From a virus: a DNA stretch of 34,415 nt. The DNA lies in IMG/VR virus record IMGVR_UViG_3300040806_000451, positions 1 to 34,415 of that record, one strand, 5' to 3'. The stretch's first letter is position 1. Each line of letters opens with the position of its first letter. Under the pieces are notes generated by a model that was given only the letters and a program-made list of their open reading frames with translations, was not told where the DNA came from and made no database searches. Both the position numbers and the translations under genes were made by a program. Of the stretch, positions 22,118-30,450 are shown piece after piece.

Positions 22118-22573
22118 ATGGGTTGGTATAGCGAAGTAAGCCGTGATATAAGTAGAATACCTGATGCAATAGCACACTTTGAGCAAGAATTAATTCAAGC
22201 TCGTGCAGAATGCAAACTTGTAGGTAATGTTGAAAAGTCTGCGGCAGCTATGCCAGGCCTTGTTGAACACCGGTTTAATCAGTTACAAGAAATTGAAGCA
22301 ATTTTAAACTACTTAAATATCGAGCTACGTAGATTGCGTAGCTCGTACTTTAAGAAATATCTTGAAAACTATCAACGAGCTCTGTCAAGCCGTGACGTTG
22401 AAAAATACGTTGACGGTGAGGCAGACGTTGTTGACTATGAAAAGATTATCAACGAGTTTGCACTCATGCGTAACAAATGGTTAGGTGTTCTTAAAGCACT
22501 TGATCAAAAACAATGGCAAATTACTAATGTAGTTAAGCTAAGAGTTGCGGGCATGGAAGATGCCTCAATATAG
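22118..22573 (+). CDS. uvsY: UvsY, recombination mediator
   Basis: The 151-residue protein (T4 UvsY: 137) shows the UvsY pattern in its C-terminal half: YLENYQRALSSRDVEKYVDGE, then a helix with NEFALMRNKWLGVLKALDQK and QITNVVKLRVAGMED. This parallels T4's RYEKSEMKTVLSADKDVLK ... YWGILLDFCSGALDAI ... HIQDMRAFEAG. UvsY helps load UvsX on gp32-covered ssDNA. The N-terminal half is helical. Adjacency to uvsX and gp32 supports the call. The gene's last 14 bases overlap the next start, so the glycan cassette begins as a direct continuation of the recombination operon. Confidence 0.85.
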   Translation: MGWYSEVSRDISRIPDAIAHFEQELIQARAECKLVGNVEKSAAAMPGLVEHRFNQLQEIEAILNYLNIELRRLRSSYFKKYLENYQRALSSRDVEKYVDGEADVVDYEKIINEFALMRNKWLGVLKALDQKQWQITNVVKLRVAGMEDASI

Positions 22574-23192
22574 TATATTAATTGCATGTGATCAAAAATA
22601 TTATAACGACTGGGCAGAAAATTTACTTAAGAGTATCCACTATCACTGTCCTAAGTTAAAACTCCGCTGTCATGTAGTAAACCACGATAAACTAATACAA
22701 CTTCCTTATGTAAAATATACATTTGAAACTAAAACTTTTAAAAACGACGAATCAAGGATTGCATATTTACAAGCTGTAAGATTTTTGTGTGCATCAAAAA
22801 TACCAGTAGAAGAACAATTTATTACACTTGATGCAGACACTATATGTGCAAGACCGTTTAGTATAGATGAATTTACATCTATATTTTCACATCAACACGT
22901 ATTAAAACACCACAAGGCAGACAGATGGTTAGCTGGACTAGTTGCGTTTAAGAGCGACAATTTTAGGAATGTATATGCTAGTGAGTTACTAAAAGAACCT
23001 GTTGATGATTGGCTATGGGGTCGAGATCAAGACATACTATGTGCTCTAGCAGATAAGTACAACTATACGCCAATTGATAATAAATGGATAAGGATAGCAA
23101 AGCCCAAACCTGACACTGTATTCTTAACTCTCAAAGGTGAACAAAAAGTTACAGAAAAGTATTTGGTGCCATTTAAGGGATTCATAAAATGA
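22560..23192 (+). CDS. Glycosyltransferase, GT-A type
   Basis: The 210-residue product opens with a strand-loop typical of nucleotide-sugar binding (YSILIACDQKYYNDWAENLL) and has ITLDADTICARPF with the metal-binding D91-x-D93. That combination is a small GT-A glycosyltransferase, closest in style to GT8-like enzymes. W-G-R-D-Q-D (about 154-159) resembles the late acidic motif of such enzymes. ATG 22560 is chosen because the 5 extra upstream codons from 22545 have no better ribosome site. It overlaps uvsY by 14 bases and ends with an ATGA overlap with the methyltransferase. Substrate unknown. Confidence 0.75.
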   Translation: MPQYSILIACDQKYYNDWAENLLKSIHYHCPKLKLRCHVVNHDKLIQLPYVKYTFETKTFKNDESRIAYLQAVRFLCASKIPVEEQFITLDADTICARPFSIDEFTSIFSHQHVLKHHKADRWLAGLVAFKSDNFRNVYASELLKEPVDDWLWGRDQDILCALADKYNYTPIDNKWIRIAKPKPDTVFLTLKGEQKVTEKYLVPFKGFIK

Positions 23193-23815
23193 AAGAAGTA
23201 TTTAATTATTGGATGCCGGACAGTGATATCCATTTTAGTAGATTAATTCAAAAGCAAGTGAACAACGGTGGATTGCCACAATACCAAAATGATGTTAGAG
23301 ATGAAGCATACAAGTACGTTGTAGATTTTAATTTAGCAATTGATGTTGGAGCAAACGTAGGTTTATGGGCAAAGCCTCTAACAGAAAAATTTAATAGTGT
23401 AATTGCATTTGAGCCTATGAATCAAGTGCTTGAATGCTTAAAACTTAACGTAAAGGGCTTACCTGTTACAATACACGAACACGCATTAGGTAACGTCAAC
23501 AGTAATATAGAAATGCAATTTAATCAAGTAAATACCGGAGCAAGTCATGTTTCTAACATAGGCACAGGTCCAATAAAAATTAAAAAATTAGACGACTTAA
23601 ACCTATCTAAATTTGGATTACTAAAAGTTGATTGTGAACGACACGACATGCAAGTACTACAGGGTGCTGAAAAAACTATTATAGAATATAAACCTGTAAT
23701 TGTAGTTGAGCAACATCCGGATACTGAATACTGCGCCGGTGAATACCTAAAGTCATTAGGCGCAATTGAAATGTCAAGTGTTAGAAAAGATTATATATTT
23801 GCATGGAAAAGGTAA
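23189..23815 (+). CDS. FkbM-family methyltransferase
   Basis: The 208-residue SAM-dependent methyltransferase has motif I IDVGANVGLW (51-60), the acidic FEP (74-76) after the second strand, and LLKVDCERHDMQVLQGAEKT plus KPVIVVEQHP, the typical FkbM pattern (KIDVEG-like replaced by KVDCER). FkbM-type enzymes often O-methylate sugars in polysaccharide clusters, which suits the neighbouring glycosyltransferases. It starts with an ATGA overlap, so it is coupled to the gene before. Target sugar unknown. Confidence 0.88.
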   Translation: MKEVFNYWMPDSDIHFSRLIQKQVNNGGLPQYQNDVRDEAYKYVVDFNLAIDVGANVGLWAKPLTEKFNSVIAFEPMNQVLECLKLNVKGLPVTIHEHALGNVNSNIEMQFNQVNTGASHVSNIGTGPIKIKKLDDLNLSKFGLLKVDCERHDMQVLQGAEKTIIEYKPVIVVEQHPDTEYCAGEYLKSLGAIEMSSVRKDYIFAWKR

Positions 23816-23839
23816 AAGTAAAAAGCGGAAAAGAAATAC

Positions 23840-24400
23840 ATGGAACTTGAAGATCATCTAGGCGGACATCAAGGAACAACTCATATAGACGAAGGAACAC
23901 TTCGGTGGGCAATAGATAGACTAAACGTAACATCAATGTTAGACGTAGGGTGTGGGCCAGGAGGCATGGTTGAACTTGCTGATAGTTTAAATTTAGATGC
24001 ACACGGTATTGACGGTGACTATACATTATCTCGTTACGATAATAGTAAGTTTACTATACATGATTTTACAACAGGTCCAATTCCTGTTGTAAAAACATAC
24101 GACTTAGGATGGAGTGTAGAATTTGTAGAGCATGTACACAAAGAATATATTCCTAATTATGCACAGGCAATGCAACAATGTAAATTTCTAATAATGTCGT
24201 ATGCTCCGGTCGGCGCAACAGGACATCATCATGTTAATTGTAATACAGAAGAATACTGGATAGATAAATTGTCTAATTATGGATTTGAATATTGTAAAGA
24301 TTTAACTATTGAAATGCGTAATCATTCAACTATGGGCACTAAAAAGAAACATAGATTCCTTTCTCGCAGAGGATTACTTTTTCAAAATGAACAAAGATAG
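23840..24400 (+). CDS. Class I SAM-dependent methyltransferase
   Basis: The 186-residue protein has motif I MLDVGCGPGG (33-42), GIDGD (56-60) for the SAM ribose, and WSVEFVEHV as the motif IV-like segment, followed by a His-rich PVGATGHHHVN stretch. It resembles Methyltransf_11-type enzymes that modify sugars or small metabolites. Context suggests glycan methylation. It starts 24 bases after the FkbM gene with GCGGAAAAG as a possible ribosome site and overlaps the next gene by 14 bases. Confidence 0.8.
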   Translation: MELEDHLGGHQGTTHIDEGTLRWAIDRLNVTSMLDVGCGPGGMVELADSLNLDAHGIDGDYTLSRYDNSKFTIHDFTTGPIPVVKTYDLGWSVEFVEHVHKEYIPNYAQAMQQCKFLIMSYAPVGATGHHHVNCNTEEYWIDKLSNYGFEYCKDLTIEMRNHSTMGTKKKHRFLSRRGLLFQNEQR

Positions 24401-25295
24401 TTTAGTAATTGGCATTGAAGAAATGTATAGGAATCATCCTATACCAAATCTTCCTAATTTTAAAATAGTTCCTTGGGCAGATCAAGACACTATACAATCT
24501 GCAGATGTTTATATACAAAATAATATTTTAGGACAAAAGCGTAAAAAACTTAATCAATATTATCAATTTATATTAGACAGTAACAAGCCATTTTTAGTTG
24601 TTGAAAGTGCTGTGTTTAGGCGCAACATGATACAACCTCCAAATCCTATGTCCTATCATAGGTACAGTTGGACAAGTTATTATCAAGACGATGGCAACTA
24701 TTGTAATGCTAATAGTCCTTCAGACCGCTGGCTACGAATACAAAAAGAACAAGCAATAGAAATAAAAGATTGGCGTACAAATGGCGATTATGTATTACTA
24801 GTATTACAACGTCCAGGCGACAGTAGTTTAAAAAAACTTATAGACAAACACGGATCGTATCAACAGTTTATAAAATATACTATACAAGAAATTAAAAAGT
24901 ATACAGATAGGCCAATACGTGTACGTATGCATCCACTACGGCAAGATAGACAACTAGAAACTCTAAAAGATTTTGATGTAGAAATTAGTAAAAATACACA
25001 CGGTGCAGCATTGTTAGAAGGCGGAGATGGGTTGTATGCTGACTTTAGTAATGCTTGGGCAGTAGTAGGATTTAACTCAAATGCATTGACAGAAAGTGTA
25101 TGTGAAGGGATACCAACGTTTAGTATGTGTGCTAGTTCAATGGCATGGGACTGTAGCAACAAGGAGTTAAAAGATTTAGAAAATCCTATAATGTTCGATC
25201 GCAATCAATGGCTTTATAATTTAGGATATTGTCAATGGCGCGAAGATGAAATAGCCAGAGGTGATCCTTGGTTTCATTTATCAAAACACACATAA
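24387..25295 (+). CDS. Glycosyltransferase-like protein, paralogue A (GT-B / capsule-synthesis-like domain)
   Basis: The 302-residue product (ATG 24387, MNKDSLVIGI) shares a domain with three others in this cassette: W-x-T-x-G-x-Y-hydrophobics-Q-R, then IKKYTDRPIRVRMHP, a gap, AVVGFNSNALTESVCEGIPTF, AWDCSNKELKDLENP, DRNQWL and CQW...EI..G.PW. The order (basic/proline patch, N/S-S-x-A/P patch, E-G-I-P) resembles GT-B glycosyltransferases and the KpsC/KpsS capsule enzymes. That family link is by eye only. The gene overlaps the methyltransferase before it by 14 bases. It may add a sugar to a host or phage glycan. Confidence 0.6.
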   Translation: MNKDSLVIGIEEMYRNHPIPNLPNFKIVPWADQDTIQSADVYIQNNILGQKRKKLNQYYQFILDSNKPFLVVESAVFRRNMIQPPNPMSYHRYSWTSYYQDDGNYCNANSPSDRWLRIQKEQAIEIKDWRTNGDYVLLVLQRPGDSSLKKLIDKHGSYQQFIKYTIQEIKKYTDRPIRVRMHPLRQDRQLETLKDFDVEISKNTHGAALLEGGDGLYADFSNAWAVVGFNSNALTESVCEGIPTFSMCASSMAWDCSNKELKDLENPIMFDRNQWLYNLGYCQWREDEIARGDPWFHLSKHT

Positions 25296-25303
25296 ACTGC
25301 GCA

Positions 25304-25311
25304 TATAAATA
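25304..25311 (+). promoter_or_regulatory. Late promoter inside the glycan cassette
   Basis: TATAAATA is a perfect T4 late consensus and ends 5 nt (TCTAC) before the ATG of the nucleotidyltransferase-cupin gene. No Shine-Dalgarno is present. The downstream half of the cassette is therefore predicted to be expressed late, like virion genes. Confidence 0.82.
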
Positions 25312-25316
25312 TCTAC

Positions 25317-26093
25317 ATGAGCAATGTTGTATTAGTTAGTGGCGGCTTTGATCCCTTACACTCAGGGCACATAGCCTATTTTAAAGAAGCAAAAAAACTA
25401 GGTTCAAAGCTAGTAGTAGCATTGAATTCGGACGATTGGCTAACACGTAAAAAAGGTAGACCATTTATGTCTTTTGAAGAACGTGCAGCAATTGTAAAAG
25501 AGTTAACAGTAGTAGACGAAGTTATCGGTTTTGACGACAGCGATGATAGTGCATGTCAAGCAATTTTTCAAACATTAAGCACACACGGATCAGGTAGTAA
25601 AGTAATATTTGCCAACGGCGGAGACAGGACAAATTTCACGACGCCTGAATACAAAATTTACGGTAGTATGCCTTATGTAGATTTTGCATTTGGCGTCGGT
25701 GGTGAAAATAAAGCTAATAGCAGTAGTTGGATATTAGACGAGTGGAAAACACAAAAAACAGAACGTAACTGGGGTTATTGGCGTGTGTTAGATCACAAAC
25801 CTGAGCAAGGATACAAGGTAAAAGAGCTTGTAATATATCCTGGCAAAAGTTTAAGTGATCAAAAACATTTTAAACGTTCTGAACAATGGATAATATTAGA
25901 AGGTGTTGTAGATATGAAAACCGAATGGAAGTCTACACCTAGCACAGTATTATTAGAACCGCACAGAATGCCTTACGAGATTGACAAGGAAGTTTGGCAT
26001 AAGGCTTCTAATCCTGGAGATACAAATGCACATATTTTAGAAATCCAATGGGGCGCCGAGTGCATTGAAGAAGATATTGAAAGAAGAGACTAA
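25317..26093 (+). CDS. Nucleotidyltransferase-cupin fusion
   Basis: Residues 1-135 are a cytidylyltransferase-superfamily domain: VSGGFDPLHSGHIAYF (7-22, HxGH H15-H18), LNSDDWLTRKKG (36-47) and ANGGDR (99-104), closest to HldE domain 2 and glycerol-phosphate cytidylyltransferases. Residues about 150-258 are a cupin like the C-terminal part of type II mannose-6-phosphate isomerases: WGYWRVL, YPGKSLSDQKHFKRSEQW (H184), WIILEG. The fusion suggests one protein that activates a sugar phosphate and also isomerises or binds it. The substrate is unknown; heptose, glycerol or mannose phosphates are candidates. It has its own late promoter and a TAATG overlap with the next gene. Confidence 0.82.
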   Translation: MSNVVLVSGGFDPLHSGHIAYFKEAKKLGSKLVVALNSDDWLTRKKGRPFMSFEERAAIVKELTVVDEVIGFDDSDDSACQAIFQTLSTHGSGSKVIFANGGDRTNFTTPEYKIYGSMPYVDFAFGVGGENKANSSSWILDEWKTQKTERNWGYWRVLDHKPEQGYKVKELVIYPGKSLSDQKHFKRSEQWIILEGVVDMKTEWKSTPSTVLLEPHRMPYEIDKEVWHKASNPGDTNAHILEIQWGAECIEEDIERRD

Positions 26094-27781
26094 TGCAACC
26101 ACTAAAAATTTTTGTAGGATACGACACTAGAGAAGATATTGCATTTCAAGTATGCAAGCAAAGTATTCTCGATACTGCTAGTGTACCTGTAGAAATTATT
26201 CCACTTAACCAACGAGTGTTAAGAAAAGAAAAACTATACAAACGTCCAGTAGACCCGTTAGCAAGTACTGAATTTACATTCACACGTTTCTTAGTTCCCC
26301 ACTTAACTGAGTACACCGGCTGGGCATTATTCATCGATTGCGATTTTGTAGCCCTTACTGATATTAAAGAACTATTCGATCAAGCAGACGATCAGTATGC
26401 AGTAATGTGTGCGCACCATGATTATACTCCTAAGGAAGGTATAAAAATGGACGGACAGAAGCAGACTGTATATCCACGTAAAAATTGGAGTTCGTGTGTA
26501 TTGTTTAACTGTTCACATGTAGCTAATACTAAATTAAACTTAGGATTAATTAATAATCCAGATACTACAGGAGCCTATCTACATAGATTTAGCTGGTTAT
26601 ATGATACTCAAATTGGAGAAATATCGCACGAATGGAATTGGTTAGTTGGTTGGTATAAAGAGCCAAAAGACGGCAAACCTAAAATGCTACATTATACCGA
26701 AGGCGGCCCTTGGTTTGAACAATATCAAGACTGCGAATATGCAAATGAATATTATAAAGTTGAACGCAAATATCATATGCAACTTATAGACAAATACAAA
26801 GATACAGTAACATATCCAACACAGCTAACACTTAGCGATTCAAAAAAAAAATTAGTTAATGATTTATTAAAAACTTTAATAGATCCTACGGGTCAATTTT
26901 ATAATGTAAAGGCAGACAACGTAATTAGAGAGATAGACGATATGATTAGAAATAAAAAGAAAAGTGGATATAAAGTTGTAGCTATACATCCTGGTGACTC
27001 GTTTGATATAGACAAAAAGCATTTATCATACGACCGTTTATTAGAAGCATTTTGTAGCGGTACCCATGGCCGGCTTGGCGATTTTGATCAAGAATTAGAC
27101 ACTTCAATTCCGTTAGTTATTAGAGGTCTCGGCGGCAACAGTCAAAGAGCAATCAATCATTGTTGGGATACTGGAAGAGACTTTTACGCAATAGATACTG
27201 GATACTTTGGCAATGAAAGAAGTAAAGCAAAAATTTGGCACAGAATAACTAAAAATAATTTACAGCAACTTGAAATAATTGATCGTCCTACAGATAGATT
27301 ACGTAGACATGCATGGAAGTATAGAAAGTTTAAGCCGGGAAGCAAAATTCTTATTTGTCCTCCTAGTGATAAAGTAATGAAAATATTTGGACAACCTATA
27401 GCAGAAGAGTGGACAAAGAATGTACTAGCTGAACTAAAAAAATATACAGACAGACCAATTGAAATAAGAATGAAGCCTATTAGATCAGAACGTATATCAA
27501 CAGATACTATTGAAGATGCATTAGCAGATGATGTACACTGTTTAATAACCTACAACAGTATTGCCGCAGTAGAAGCATTAGTAAATGGCAAACCGGCTAT
27601 TACATTGGGTCCTAATGCTGCATCAAGTTTAGCTGGTAATGACTTATCACAAATAGAAAAACTTCCTGTACATGACAAAGATACTATGACAGCCTTTATG
27701 GCACATTTGTCATATTGCCAATTTACACATCAAGAAATGCTAGACGGAACAGCATGGCGAATGATAAACGGTGATGATTGA
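26093..27781 (+). CDS. Two-domain glycosyltransferase (GT-A plus paralogue B domain)
   Basis: The N-terminal half (about 1-265) is a GT-A-type glycosyltransferase: KIFVGYDTREDIAFQVCKQS (5-24), LASTEFTFTRFLVP and ALFIDCDFVAL with D82-x-D84, then HNWS/EWNWL-type sequence. The C-terminal half (about 290-562) is the domain shared with genes A, C and D: VAIHPGDS, LVIRGLGGN, ELKKYTDRPIEIRMKP, LITYNSIAAVEALVNGKPA, SYCQFTHQEMLDGTAW. One chain therefore may carry out two successive transfers. Both starts and ends are coupled to neighbours (TAATG and TGATG). Acceptors are unknown. Confidence 0.72.
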   Translation: MQPLKIFVGYDTREDIAFQVCKQSILDTASVPVEIIPLNQRVLRKEKLYKRPVDPLASTEFTFTRFLVPHLTEYTGWALFIDCDFVALTDIKELFDQADDQYAVMCAHHDYTPKEGIKMDGQKQTVYPRKNWSSCVLFNCSHVANTKLNLGLINNPDTTGAYLHRFSWLYDTQIGEISHEWNWLVGWYKEPKDGKPKMLHYTEGGPWFEQYQDCEYANEYYKVERKYHMQLIDKYKDTVTYPTQLTLSDSKKKLVNDLLKTLIDPTGQFYNVKADNVIREIDDMIRNKKKSGYKVVAIHPGDSFDIDKKHLSYDRLLEAFCSGTHGRLGDFDQELDTSIPLVIRGLGGNSQRAINHCWDTGRDFYAIDTGYFGNERSKAKIWHRITKNNLQQLEIIDRPTDRLRRHAWKYRKFKPGSKILICPPSDKVMKIFGQPIAEEWTKNVLAELKKYTDRPIEIRMKPIRSERISTDTIEDALADDVHCLITYNSIAAVEALVNGKPAITLGPNAASSLAGNDLSQIEKLPVHDKDTMTAFMAHLSYCQFTHQEMLDGTAWRMINGDD

Positions 27782-28710
27782 TGTTAACTGTTGCTTCTTA
27801 TCTAAAAGGTATTCCACCTAAAAATAGAAACCCAGAAAAGCCCGAAGTGTTAATAAACTTTATTAAGGGTGTAAATGCTGTAGGTGATATCGGTAAAGTT
27901 GTAGATGAGTGGAAAGTAATTGACAGTGATGTTGCTGTTGTACAAGGCTTTGTGCATCCTGGAAGTAAAAATGTGACACATTTAAATTTAAGAAAGAATG
28001 TGTTTGATACACAACAAAAAAATAATAAACGCAGTATTATAATTGATTCTAATTTGTTTTTATATGCCGATCCAGGAAATACTAAAAAATATTTAAGATA
28101 CAGTTATGATGGAATTTTTCCTACTACGGGCGAATATTGTAATTCTCAACCTACTCTTAATCGCTGGGAGAAAATTAGTAAAGATCTTAATTTGTCATTA
28201 AAGCCGTGGAGTACTAATAAAGAAACTATTTTAATTTGTTGTCAACGTGACGGCGGATGGAGTATGGACGGACAACAACTTATGCCGTGGCTTGTAAAAA
28301 CAATAATGGAAATTAAAAAATATTCAGACAGAAAAATAGTAGTTAGATTTCATCCAGGTGATCGTAATTCGTCTAAGCATAAATCTGCGCTACTTAGATA
28401 TAATTTACAAAATGTTTTTGTTACATCTAACGAGTCAATTCTTACTGATTTTAAAACAGCACATGTAGTAGTAAACTATAATTCAAGTCCGGCAGTTGCA
28501 GCAGCAATTGAAGGCATACCAGTATTTGTATTAGATTTAGAAAGAAGCCAAGCCAAAGATATTGCTAACACAGATATTAGTAAAATAGAAAATCCAATAT
28601 TATACGATAGAAATATGTGGATACAGAAACTTGCTCAAATGCATTGGACATCAAATGAGCTTATAGACGGAACAGCATGGAGGCATCTACGACAATGGGC
28701 CAAGAAATAA
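27781..28710 (+). CDS. Glycosyltransferase-like protein, paralogue C
   Basis: The 309-residue protein has the same module order as A and D: DSDVAVVQGFVHPG near 49-62, RSIIIDSNLFLY, NRWEKISKDLNLSLKPW, ILICCQRDGGWSM, MEIKKYSDRKIVVRFHPGD, VVNYNSSPAVAAAIEGIPVF, DIANTDISKIENP, YDRNMWIQKL and DGTAWRHL. It is predicted to be a GT-B-like transferase. ATG 27781 is used because it overlaps the previous TGA (TGATG), although an in-frame TTG lies at 27778. Its end overlaps the next gene by 16 bases. Confidence 0.6.
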   Translation: MLTVASYLKGIPPKNRNPEKPEVLINFIKGVNAVGDIGKVVDEWKVIDSDVAVVQGFVHPGSKNVTHLNLRKNVFDTQQKNNKRSIIIDSNLFLYADPGNTKKYLRYSYDGIFPTTGEYCNSQPTLNRWEKISKDLNLSLKPWSTNKETILICCQRDGGWSMDGQQLMPWLVKTIMEIKKYSDRKIVVRFHPGDRNSSKHKSALLRYNLQNVFVTSNESILTDFKTAHVVVNYNSSPAVAAAIEGIPVFVLDLERSQAKDIANTDISKIENPILYDRNMWIQKLAQMHWTSNELIDGTAWRHLRQWAKK

Positions 28711-29561
28711 TAGTAGTAACAACATTTCATCCAGAAGGTATGGAAGTATACGGACAGCGTTTTATTGATAGTTTTGCAAAAAATGTTGCCAAAGCAATAA
28801 AACTAGTTGTGTATGCAGAAGACTGCAATCCTATAAATCCTGATTCTAATCAAATTACTATACTAGATGCAAAAGAATCACTTCCTAAATTAAATGCATT
28901 CAAAGAGCGTTGGAAGAACGATCCAAAGGCAAACGGTATACCACCTGCTGATATTAAAGCACGTAGACCGAGAGATTGGCATAAAGAATTTAAATGGCAT
29001 GCTATTCGTTTTGCAAATAAAACTTATGCCGTGTTCGATGCTTGTGAAAAAAATTATGGTACTGGTAGATGGGTAGTATGGATGGATGCAGATACGTTTG
29101 TGCATTCGCCTTGGAGTCTTAAACAGTTTGAAGAATTATTGCCTTATAATAACTGGATAACATATGTTGGTAGAGGCAAAGGGTCACAGACATGGCCAGA
29201 ATGTGGATTCTATGGAATCAATATGAATCACCCTGTAGGTTGTAGTTTTGTAGAAGAGTTTGAACGTATGTATGAAGATGCAGACAACGGTATTTTTAAA
29301 CTTGAAGAATGGCACGATAGCTATGTGTTTGGGGAACTATTAAACAATAAATTTTTAGACTTTAAAGATAAAGCACACGACTATAGTGCAAACATATATA
29401 ATAAGACTGCAAAAACAGGCGGCGGCGGTCATCCGTTAATTAATAGTGAATTGGGGAAATGGATGGATCACATGAAAGGCGCCCGGAAGTTTGACGGTAA
29501 GTCAAAACGTAAAGATCTAATGACAGATAGAACAGAAACGTATTGGCAAACAGTAAAATGA
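28695..29561 (+). CDS. Glycosyltransferase, GT-A type
   Basis: The 288-residue product has a GT-A look: IIVVTTFHPEGMEVYGQRF, then HKEFKWHAIRFANKTYAVFDA and WVVWMDADTFVHS with D131-x-D133 for metal and nucleotide-sugar binding. WPECGFYGINMNHP and EEWHDSYVFGELL are acceptor/late motifs. ATG 28695 (MGQEI) is preferred to ATG 28677 because GGAGG sits about 12 bases before it. It overlaps paralogue C by 16 bases and ends with an ATGA overlap with paralogue D. Substrate unknown. Confidence 0.75.
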   Translation: MGQEIIVVTTFHPEGMEVYGQRFIDSFAKNVAKAIKLVVYAEDCNPINPDSNQITILDAKESLPKLNAFKERWKNDPKANGIPPADIKARRPRDWHKEFKWHAIRFANKTYAVFDACEKNYGTGRWVVWMDADTFVHSPWSLKQFEELLPYNNWITYVGRGKGSQTWPECGFYGINMNHPVGCSFVEEFERMYEDADNGIFKLEEWHDSYVFGELLNNKFLDFKDKAHDYSANIYNKTAKTGGGGHPLINSELGKWMDHMKGARKFDGKSKRKDLMTDRTETYWQTVK

Positions 29562-30436
29562 TTTTTTGCTTGTATACAGATTATGGAGCACTAAACTCCC
29601 AACCTGTATTTGATGCATTTGCTCAAAGCATAGTTGATGCTGGGCATACTGTAATATATAATGAACCTTATAGAGTAATAGACCATTACAATAACTATGA
29701 TGTTGCAGTCATATGGAGTGTTCTATGGAACGGACGTATGACTCCTAACAAACAAATATGGGAGCAAAATCGCAAACTAAATCGTCCAGTTATTGTTTTA
29801 GAAGTAGGCGGAATAAATAGAGGTGTAACATGGAAAGTAGGGCTTAATGGAATCAATCGCAATGCTTATCTTGGTCCCGTTAATAATGATAATAGTCGTT
29901 GCAATGATCTTGGGTTATTTCTAAAACCTTGGCGCACTGAAGGCAAATATATTCTTATTTGTGGGCAACACGATAAAAGTTTACAGTGGCAAGGGATGCC
30001 ACGTATGAGCAATTGGTTCTTAGATACCTACGATCAAATACGCAAAGTAACAGACCGTCCTATACTATTTAGACCACACCCTCGCTGTAGATTAGAACAC
30101 ATAGAACGCGGGCTAAGACACGTAGAACGACAGGAGCCAATTAAACTTGACAACACTTACGACGACTTTGATATGGGGTTTGATAATGTCTGGGCTACTT
30201 TCAGTTACAGCTCTAATCCGGGGATTCACAGCATTATCAATGGGGTTCCTGCTTTTGTTAGTCCTCATAGTCTTGCTTACGATGTTGGTAATGACATAGA
30301 CTTTTTTCACGACTTAGAAGATCCCCTAATGCCAGATCGAACACAATGGCTAAACGACTACGCTCACACCGAGTATACAATTAAAGAAATATCTCACGGA
30401 ATACCACTTAAACACTTGACTTCTGTACTATTATAA
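29558..30436 (+). CDS. Glycosyltransferase-like protein, paralogue D
   Basis: The 292-residue protein has the shared module again: YDVAVIWSVLWNGRM, LFLKPWRTEGKYILICGQHD, RKVTDRPILFRPHPR, TFSYSSNPGIHSIINGVPAF, AYDVGNDIDF, DRTQWLNDYA and EISHGIPLKHL. ATG 29558 gives an ATGA overlap with the GT-A gene; a TTG at 29543 is the alternative. It closes the glycan cassette. The -35 of the next promoter lies inside its 3' end. Confidence 0.6.
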   Translation: MIFCLYTDYGALNSQPVFDAFAQSIVDAGHTVIYNEPYRVIDHYNNYDVAVIWSVLWNGRMTPNKQIWEQNRKLNRPVIVLEVGGINRGVTWKVGLNGINRNAYLGPVNNDNSRCNDLGLFLKPWRTEGKYILICGQHDKSLQWQGMPRMSNWFLDTYDQIRKVTDRPILFRPHPRCRLEHIERGLRHVERQEPIKLDNTYDDFDMGFDNVWATFSYSSNPGIHSIINGVPAFVSPHSLAYDVGNDIDFFHDLEDPLMPDRTQWLNDYAHTEYTIKEISHGIPLKHLTSVLL

Positions 30437-30444
30437 GTTATAAT
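30416..30444 (+). promoter_or_regulatory. Sigma70-type promoter upstream of the uvsW operon
   Basis: TTGACT (30416-30421), a 17-base spacer and TATAAT (30439-30444) form a near-perfect promoter. Six bases (AGTAAT) then lead to the ATG at 30451, so the predicted +1 is the A of ATG, a leaderless arrangement with the same spacing as hldE. Confidence 0.87.
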
Positions 30445-30450
30445 AGTAAT

